Origin: Serinicoccus kebangsaanensis
GTDB lineage: Bacteria; Actinomycetota; Actinomycetes; Actinomycetales; Dermatophilaceae
Assembly (NCBI RefSeq): GCF_008919445.1
Contig: NZ_VSLG01000002.1
Span: forward strand, 1 to 64,000
Direction of reading: 5' to 3'
Length of the DNA stretch: 64,000 nt
Part shown: positions 59,127-64,000 of the stretch, one piece after another
How positions within the stretch are numbered: position 1 is the stretch's first letter
Layout of the letters: each line of letters starts with the position of its first letter
Notes under the pieces: generated by a model
What the model was told of the DNA's origin: nothing
The model's input: only the letters and a program-made list of their open reading frames with translations
The model's database searches: none
Translations under genes and position numbers: made by a program

Positions 59127-60239
59127 ATGATCGACGTCATGCTTGCCGGCGGCATCTCGATGGCCGTCGCGCTGCTGTGCACGCCGGCCTTCATCCGCTT
59201 CCTGGTGCGCCGTCGCTACGGCCAGTTCATCCGCGACGACCTCACCCACCACCACGTGAAGCGGGGCAAGCCCACCATGGGTGGGGCGGTGATCATCGGG
59301 GCGACGCTGCTCGGCTACTTCGGCTCGCACGCGGTGCTGCTCGTGCTCGGGGCCACCGGCTGGCTGGACGTGAGCGCCAGCCCGATCTCGCTGAGCGCGA
59401 TGCTCGTGCTCTTCCTGCTGGCCGGGCTCGGGCTGATCGGCTTCTTCGACGACTTCACCAAGATCAGCAAGGAGCGCAGCCTGGGCCTGACCTCGCGGCA
59501 GAAGCTCGTGGGTCAGACGCTGGTGACCGTGGTCTTCGCGCTGGCCGCGCTGCTCGTGACCGACGACCAGGGCAGGTCAGCGGCGTCCACGGCCGTCTCC
59601 TTCGTCCGCGACACCCCGCTCGACCTGGCCTTCGCCGGACCGGTCCTGGGGGTTGTGCTCTTCCTGCTCTGGTCCAACCTGCTCATCACCGGCGCCTCCA
59701 ACGGCGTGAACATCACCGACGGCCTCGACGGACTGGCGACCGGGGCGTCGACGATGGTGTTCGGGGCATACACCGTGATTGCGATGTGGCAGGCCGCGCA
59801 GAGCTGTGAGATCTCGCCGGTGGCCAACTGCTACCCCGTCCGGGACGCACTCGACCTCGCCGTCGTCGCCGCGGCGATCTCCGGCGCCTGCGCCGGCTTC
59901 CTGTGGTGGAACGCCGCGCCTGCCGCGATCATCATGGGCGACACCGGGTCGTTGTCGCTCGGCGCAGCCCTGGCCGGGATGGCGATCCTCACCCAGACCC
60001 AGCTGCTGCTGGTCGTGCTGGGCGGGCTCTTCGTCATCATCACCGCCTCGGTCATCATCCAGGTGATCAGCTTCAAGCTGACCGGCCGGCGGGTCTTCCG
60101 GATGGCGCCCCTGCACCACCACTTCGAGCTGCTCGGCTGGGCCGAGATCACCATCGTCATCCGCTTCTGGATCATCGCCGGGATCTGCGCGGCCGCCGGA
60201 CTGGGCCTGTTCTACGCCGAGTGGCTCGCCAACCTGTAG
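59127..60239 (+). CDS. mraY: Phospho-N-acetylmuramoyl-pentapeptide-transferase (MraY)
   Basis: A 370-residue ten-helix membrane enzyme making lipid I from UDP-MurNAc-pentapeptide and undecaprenyl phosphate on the inner face of the membrane. Key segments: HHVKRGKPTMGGAVII, IGFFDDFTKISKERSLGLTS (the DD pair), SNGVNITDGLDGLATG, MGDTGSLSLGA and the PLHHHFELLGWAE loop. It is complete. Remarkably, it stands alone: no other dcw or wall gene is beside it. GGAAGGGGAGGC precedes the ATG. Confidence 0.95.
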   Translation: MIDVMLAGGISMAVALLCTPAFIRFLVRRRYGQFIRDDLTHHHVKRGKPTMGGAVIIGATLLGYFGSHAVLLVLGATGWLDVSASPISLSAMLVLFLLAGLGLIGFFDDFTKISKERSLGLTSRQKLVGQTLVTVVFALAALLVTDDQGRSAASTAVSFVRDTPLDLAFAGPVLGVVLFLLWSNLLITGASNGVNITDGLDGLATGASTMVFGAYTVIAMWQAAQSCEISPVANCYPVRDALDLAVVAAAISGACAGFLWWNAAPAAIIMGDTGSLSLGAALAGMAILTQTQLLLVVLGGLFVIITASVIIQVISFKLTGRRVFRMAPLHHHFELLGWAEITIVIRFWIIAGICAAAGLGLFYAEWLANL

Positions 60240-60277
60240 CGGCCCGGGCCTTCAACCGTCCCGCACGGCCCGGGCCG
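60240..60277 (+). terminator. Hairpin after mraY
   Basis: CGGCCCGGGCC (60240-60250) and GGCCCGGGCCG (60267-60277) are exact complements, 11 bp all G/C, with a 16-nt loop. It starts at the mraY stop and lies before the PopR-like gene. There is no U-run, as is usual for actinobacterial terminators. Confidence 0.6.
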
Positions 60278-60293
60278 GGGCTACCCTGGGCCT

Positions 60294-60599
60294 ATGAGCA
60301 CCGTCGTCCCCCTGCACCGTCGCCACCGAAGGCGTCTCCCGGAGCTGCTGTGGCGGGAGGCTGTCGGTGAGGTGCTGCGCGAGGAGCGGCAGGACCGGGG
60401 CGAGCGGATCGTCGACACCGCCGGCACGGCCGGCGTGAGCCCGCAGTACCTCTCCGAGGTGGAACGCGGCCGCAAGGACCCCTCGTCGGAGGTGCTCAGC
60501 GCCCTCACCGGAGCACTGGACCTCAGCGTGGCCGAGGTCGCCGCCCGGGCCGCCGACCGGATGACCCGCAGCTCCGGACCGCTCTGCCTCGCCGCCTGA
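60294..60599 (+). CDS. PopR/ClgR-like XRE regulator
   Basis: A 101-residue helix-turn-helix protein: LLWREAVGEVLREERQDRGE, TAGTAGVSPQYLSEVERGRK (recognition helix), DPSSEVLSALTGALDLSVAE. It matches the ClgR/PopR group, which in Streptomyces activates clp protease genes and is itself degraded by ClpP; the C-terminal LAA here resembles a degradation tag for ClpP. It sits beside, and converges on, two clpP genes, so it most likely controls them. Confidence 0.85.
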   Translation: MSTVVPLHRRHRRRLPELLWREAVGEVLREERQDRGERIVDTAGTAGVSPQYLSEVERGRKDPSSEVLSALTGALDLSVAEVAARAADRMTRSSGPLCLAA

Positions 60600-60618
60600 G
60601 CAGACCGCGAGACCTGCC

Positions 60619-61224
60619 TCACTCGAGCTCCACGGGGTCCCGACTGGTCAGCACCGCGTCCACCACGCCGTAGTCGAGGGCGGCCGCAGCGGTCAGGATC
60701 AGGTCGCGCTGCGTGTCCTCCCGGATCTGCGCGGGTGACTTGCCGGTGTGCGCCGCCAGCAGCTCCTCCAGCATGGTGCGGACGCGGGCGACCTCCTCGG
60801 CCTCCAGGATGAGGTCCGGGATGGTCCCGCGCTGCTGACCGGCCGGGGCGTGGATGACGACGCGGCCGTGCGCCAGCATCGCCCGGTGCCCCGCGGCACC
60901 ACCGGCCAGCAGGACCGCGGCCGTGGACGCCGCCTGACCGACGCAGGTGGTGTGCACGGCGGGCCGGACATATTGCATCGCGTCGTAGATGGCGAGCACC
61001 GCCGGGATCTGCCCGCCGGGCGAGTTCAGGTAGAGCTGGACCGGCAGGTCGGGGCTCTCCGACTCGAGGTGGATGAGCTGGGCGATGACCGTGTTGGCGA
61101 CCCCGTCGTCGACGGCCGTGCCGAGATAGATCACCCGCTCGGCCAGGAGCCGGCTGTAGATGTCCTGGGTGCGCTCGCCCGCCGGGGTGCGGGTGGTGAC
61201 GTAGGGGATGGGATAGCTGCTCAT
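60619..61224 (-). CDS. clpP: ATP-dependent Clp protease proteolytic subunit (second of pair)
   Basis: A 201-residue ClpP with the full catalytic triad: Ser100 in VGQAASTAAVLL, His125 in RVVIHAPAGQ and Asp174 in EDTQRDLILT. The N-terminal IPYVTTRTPAGERTQDIYSR is ordinary. It would form mixed tetradecamers with the other ClpP and partner with a Clp ATPase. It starts in the stop of the upstream clpP (ATGA). Divergence and the PopR-like neighbour point to the clpP3/clpP4 type of Streptomyces rather than the essential clpP1/clpP2. Confidence 0.95.
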   Translation of the reverse strand: MSSYPIPYVTTRTPAGERTQDIYSRLLAERVIYLGTAVDDGVANTVIAQLIHLESESPDLPVQLYLNSPGGQIPAVLAIYDAMQYVRPAVHTTCVGQAASTAAVLLAGGAAGHRAMLAHGRVVIHAPAGQQRGTIPDLILEAEEVARVRTMLEELLAAHTGKSPAQIREDTQRDLILTAAAALDYGVVDAVLTSRDPVELE

Positions 61225-61847
61225 CGCCCGCCTCCCAGCCCGACCTGGGGACGCCGCACCGGCATCACCTCGCTCATCGAGGCCACCACGTGGTCGACGA
61301 AGCCGTAGTCACGGGCCGCCTCCGCGTCGAACCACCGGTCCCGGCGGGAGTCGTGCTCGACGGTGGCCAGGTCCTGGCCGGTGTCGGCGGCGACCAGCGT
61401 GAGCACCGTGTCCCGGGTGTGCCGCAGGTCGTCGGCCTGGATCTCGATGTCCATCGCCGTGCCACCGATCCCGGCGCTGCCCTGGTGCAGCATGACCTTG
61501 GAGTGGGGCAGGGCGTAGCGCTTGCCGGGCGTGCCGCTGCTGAGCAGGAACTGCCCGGCGCTGTAGGCCATCCCCAGGTTGACGGTGACGACGTCGCACC
61601 CGACGAGGCGCATGCAGTCGCGGATCGCCAGCATCCCGGGGACCGAGCCGCCGGGACTGTTGATCAGGAGCCGGATGTCAGCCGTCGCGTCCTGCGCCGC
61701 GAGGATGAGCAGGCCGGAGCAGAGCCGGTTGCTGTTCCACTCCTCCAACGGCTCCCCGAGCAGGAGGGTGCGCTGCTCGAAGAGCTGTCGGTAGAGGTCC
61801 TCGTCGAGGTCTCGCCCCGGTGGCGGGGGTGCGGTCTGCGTGCTCAT
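61221..61847 (-). CDS. clpP: ATP-dependent Clp protease proteolytic subunit (first of pair)
   Basis: A 208-residue ClpP with Ser96 in LGMAYSAGQFLLSSG, His121 in KVMLHQGSAG and Asp170 in EHDSRRDRWFD. The first ten residues are a Pro-rich, possibly processed, extension. Its sequence differs clearly from the second clpP, as expected for hetero-oligomers in actinobacteria. It is first in the two-gene unit, and the palindrome at 61889-61903 lies just upstream of its start. Confidence 0.95.
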   Translation of the reverse strand: MSTQTAPPPPGRDLDEDLYRQLFEQRTLLLGEPLEEWNSNRLCSGLLILAAQDATADIRLLINSPGGSVPGMLAIRDCMRLVGCDVVTVNLGMAYSAGQFLLSSGTPGKRYALPHSKVMLHQGSAGIGGTAMDIEIQADDLRHTRDTVLTLVAADTGQDLATVEHDSRRDRWFDAEAARDYGFVDHVVASMSEVMPVRRPQVGLGGGR

Positions 61848-61888
61848 GGGGCCAGCCTGCGTCCGGGGTCGACCCTCGGCTCCCTCCC

Positions 61889-61903
61889 GCTGCTCAGAGC
61901 AGC
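61889..61903. promoter_or_regulatory. Palindrome upstream of clpP pair
   Basis: GCTGCTCAGAGCAGC is a perfect 15-bp dyad (GCTGCTC, A, GAGCAGC) 42 bp before the first clpP start, with AGCAGCG repeated just beyond. Candidate site for the PopR-like regulator encoded at the far end of the unit. It could also be the terminator of the gene to its right being read the other way; the dyad lies in the 79-bp gap between the two minus-strand genes. Confidence 0.45.
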
Positions 61904-61926
61904 GCTGCCCGGAGCAGCGTGCGAGG

Positions 61927-63549
61927 TCAGCCGGTCCGCACCGCCCGGAGCACCACGTCGTCGACGTGGTGGGTCGACGCGGCTCCGGCCGGGCGGGGTC
62001 GGGTCTGGTGGAGCTCGACCGTCCACCCGTCCTGGGCGGCGAGTGCGGTCGCGATCTCCTCGACGCCGACGTAGGCCTCGGGGTCCCACATCCGGGTCTG
62101 CTCGGCGGGGTCGACCGGCTCGCGCAGCGGGGTCAGGTCGTGGCTGACCACGAGCAGCGTCCCGCCGGGGGCGACCGCGCCCAGCAGGTTGCCCAGGCCC
62201 CGGCCCTCCGGGGTGCGGAGGAACGAGCCGTACTGCAGCGAGACCAGGTCGTAGGTCCGGCCGTCGAAGGCACCGGGTGCGTTGGCGTCCGTGCGCAGCA
62301 GCGTGACCGGCAGGCCCCGGGCCTGTGCCGCGGCACCGACGTGCCCCAGGGCGTTGCCCGAGATGTCGGAGGCGGTCACCTCCCACCCCTGCTCGGCGAG
62401 CCAGAGCACGTCGCCGCCCTCGCCGGCGCCGACGTCGAGCGCCCGGCCGGGCGGCATACCGGTCACCTGGGCGACCAGGGTGCCGTTCGGGTTGCCGCTC
62501 CACATGCGGGCCTCGCCGGCGTAGCGGTGGTCCCAGTCGCCCTCCTCGCCGGACGGGCGCTGCTGCGCGCGGACGTCCTCATCGGCCAGGCTGAAGGAGA
62601 TCATGGCGCCGATCCGGCTGCCGTGCGCCGCGGACGGGAGCACCTGCAGCGAGGGGTCGGTGACGTTGCCGGCGGCATACACCCCGGGGACCGCGGTCTG
62701 GCCCGTCATCGGGTCCACCTCCAGCACGTCGCCCATGCCGCTGGCGTGCGGGGTGGCCTCCAGGCCGAGCGAGGCGAGAGCGCCGAGGCGGGCGTGGAAG
62801 CGGGTGCCGACCAGCACCGAGTCGGCCTCGAGGGTGGAGCCGTCGGCGAGCTCCACGCCGGTCACCGCGCCGTCCGGACCGGTCGTGACCCGGCGCACCG
62901 CCGTGCGCACGACGGGCACGCCGGCGCCCTCCAGTCCGCTCAGGGCCGCCTCGGCGTGGTCGTCCAGCCCGTCGACGTCGTGCAGGACGACGGTCAGCCG
63001 GTCGGTGAGGTGGCGCAGCAGGGGGCTGGGGTGCAGCCCCATCGGGTGGGTGACGATCTGGACCAGACGCTGGTCGCGCACCTCGTAGCCGTGGCAGAAC
63101 GGGCAGTGGATCACGTCCTGCCCCCAGCGCGGCGCGAGCCCCTCGATGTCGGGGAGCTCGTCGACGATCCCGGTGGCGGCGAGCACCCGACGCGCCAGGA
63201 GGGTATGCCCCCCGCTGAGCTCGACCCGGAAGCGCCCGTCGTCGCCGGCGCGGACGGCCAGCGCACGCCCGGTGAGCACCTCACCGCCGTAGCTGCGCAC
63301 CTCCTCGCGGCCCACGGCCACGAGCTCCGAGGGCGCGGCGCCCTCCCGCCCGAGGTAGCCGTGCATGTGCGCCGCGGGGGCGTTGCGGGGCGTGCCGTCG
63401 TCGACGACGATGACGGTGCGCCGCTGCCGGGCGATCTGCAGGGCCCCGGCCAGGCCGGCGGCGGAGCCACCGATCACCGCCACGTCGCAGTGGCGCTCGA
63501 CAGGGGGTGGGGCGGCGTGGTCGTGGGAGTGGGCGTGCTCAGCGGTCAT
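61927..63549 (-). CDS. Thioredoxin reductase-like/SAM methyltransferase fusion
   Basis: A 540-residue bifunctional protein. Residues 15-325 form an NAD(P)/FAD-dependent reductase of the thioredoxin reductase fold (VIGGSAAGLAGALQIARQRR, CPFCHGYEV with the redox Cys pair, GVYAAGNVTDP). Residues 335-540 form a class I methyltransferase (GRALDVGAGEGGDVLWLAEQ, VTASDISGNALGHVG). The N-terminus is His-rich (HAHSHDHAA), suggesting metal binding. This fusion recurs in actinobacteria with no known reaction. Divergent from an XRE regulator 77 bp away. Confidence 0.9.
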   Translation of the reverse strand: MTAEHAHSHDHAAPPPVERHCDVAVIGGSAAGLAGALQIARQRRTVIVVDDGTPRNAPAAHMHGYLGREGAAPSELVAVGREEVRSYGGEVLTGRALAVRAGDDGRFRVELSGGHTLLARRVLAATGIVDELPDIEGLAPRWGQDVIHCPFCHGYEVRDQRLVQIVTHPMGLHPSPLLRHLTDRLTVVLHDVDGLDDHAEAALSGLEGAGVPVVRTAVRRVTTGPDGAVTGVELADGSTLEADSVLVGTRFHARLGALASLGLEATPHASGMGDVLEVDPMTGQTAVPGVYAAGNVTDPSLQVLPSAAHGSRIGAMISFSLADEDVRAQQRPSGEEGDWDHRYAGEARMWSGNPNGTLVAQVTGMPPGRALDVGAGEGGDVLWLAEQGWEVTASDISGNALGHVGAAAQARGLPVTLLRTDANAPGAFDGRTYDLVSLQYGSFLRTPEGRGLGNLLGAVAPGGTLLVVSHDLTPLREPVDPAEQTRMWDPEAYVGVEEIATALAAQDGWTVELHQTRPRPAGAASTHHVDDVVLRAVRTG

Positions 63550-63590
63550 GGGTCAACGGTACGCCCGCCATGCGGTAAGTGAGAACACGT

Positions 63591-63605
63591 TTGCAGAATT
63601 CGCAA
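63591..63605. promoter_or_regulatory. Dyad between fusion reductase and XRE gene
   Basis: TTGC (63591-63594) and GCAA (63602-63605) flank AGAATTC, forming an imperfect dyad in the 76-bp, AT-richer divergent intergenic region. Candidate operator for the adjacent XRE regulator. The GAATTC centre adds symmetry but is offset by one base. Confidence 0.4.
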
Positions 63606-63625
63606 GACTGCGGCACGCTTGCCCC

Positions 63626-64000
63626 ATGAGCGCCGCGAAGGACGTCGAGGACCTGGCCCGGTCCCGGCTGCGCAGCCTGCGCACGACCCTCGGCTACTCG
63701 TTGGAGGAGCTGGCCGACCGCACCCGCCTGAGCCCCTCCACGATCAGCAGGGTCGAGACCGGCAAGCGCGCCCTGGGTCTGGACGTGCTGGTGCCGCTCG
63801 CCCAGGCGCTCGGCGTCAGCCTCGACGCGCTCTTCGAGATGCCCGGCGACGAGGACGTGGTGATCCGCCCGGCGCCGCACAGCTCCGGGGGCCACACCAC
63901 GTGGCCGCTGAGCCGCTCCGACGGACGCACCATCGCGGTCAAGATGCGGATCGAGCCGACGGGAGGCAGGCCGGACCAGCGGGTGCACCCGGGGCACGAC
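63626..64000 (+). CDS. XRE family regulator with start of cupin domain (partial)
   Basis: The first 125 residues of a gene cut by the window end. An N-terminal helix-turn-helix (LRTTLGYSLEELADRTRLSP, STISRVETGKRALGLDVLVP) is followed by the start of what is probably a cupin domain (RVHPGHD). XRE-cupin proteins of this kind usually bind a small-molecule ligand and control an adjacent gene, here the divergent reductase-methyltransferase. The true length is unknown. Confidence 0.85.
   Translation, partial: MSAAKDVEDLARSRLRSLRTTLGYSLEELADRTRLSPSTISRVETGKRALGLDVLVPLAQALGVSLDALFEMPGDEDVVIRPAPHSSGGHTTWPLSRSDGRTIAVKMRIEPTGGRPDQRVHPGHD

Overview
The window is very GC-rich DNA with tightly packed genes, many 4-nt ATGA/GTGA start-stop overlaps, frequent GTG starts and actinobacterial families (ECF42 with its YCII partner, a PopR/ClgR-type regulator beside paired clpP genes, an MT0933-like antitoxin). 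It is chromosomal DNA of a high-GC actinobacterium. A Micrococcales lineage near Intrasporangiaceae/Ornithinimicrobiaceae is my best guess, but this is inference. I see no tRNA, rRNA, CRISPR array, transposase or phage gene.

Layout. 1-4.3 kb looks foreign: a MarR/drug-efflux pair and short hypothetical genes, less GC-rich, without the dispersed GGTATGCC motif found throughout the rest, and ending at a 32-bp tandem repeat (4170-4307). 4.3-24 kb is a mosaic of one- to three-gene units: lactonase-fold protein, GH13 enzyme, a class IV aminotransferase-like protein without the PLP lysine, formylglycine-generating enzyme, an OhrR/chloroperoxidase-type pair, TetR/export pair, detoxification and redox enzymes, and several regulator/hydrolase pairs with visible operators. 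23.4-30.9 kb is a minus-strand operon of seven genes: hemolysin-III membrane protein, hydrolase, a three-subunit molybdenum hydroxylase, a MecA_N-type penicillin-binding protein and a YqeB-like membrane protein. 31-41 kb holds a DUF899 protein, PPOX protein, serine hydrolase, a glutaminase-STAS-cNMP fusion divergent from a serpin-like protein, a SulP transporter, an inorganic pyrophosphatase gene broken by an in-frame TGA, and two SRPBCC proteins, closing with a perfect 30-bp hairpin.

41.5-46.5 kb is a stress unit (large catalase, SDR), then a LysR/EamA exporter pair. 46.5-51.8 kb is a LysR-controlled N-demethylation cluster (OYE-type demethylase, Rieske oxygenase, ferredoxin reductase) most like glycine-betaine or proline-betaine breakdown. 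52-58 kb has MOSC, glutathione peroxidase, an antitoxin-like protein, a small alarmone synthetase and the YCII/ECF42 pair. 59-64 kb has a lone mraY, a PopR-like regulator with two ClpP genes, and a thioredoxin-reductase-like/methyltransferase fusion divergent from an XRE regulator cut off by the window end.

The most unusual signal is not a gene: the octamer GGTATGCC/GGCATACC occurs more than 40 times on both strands, inside genes, often forcing rare codons (ATA, TAT, GCA). This suggests selection on the DNA word itself.
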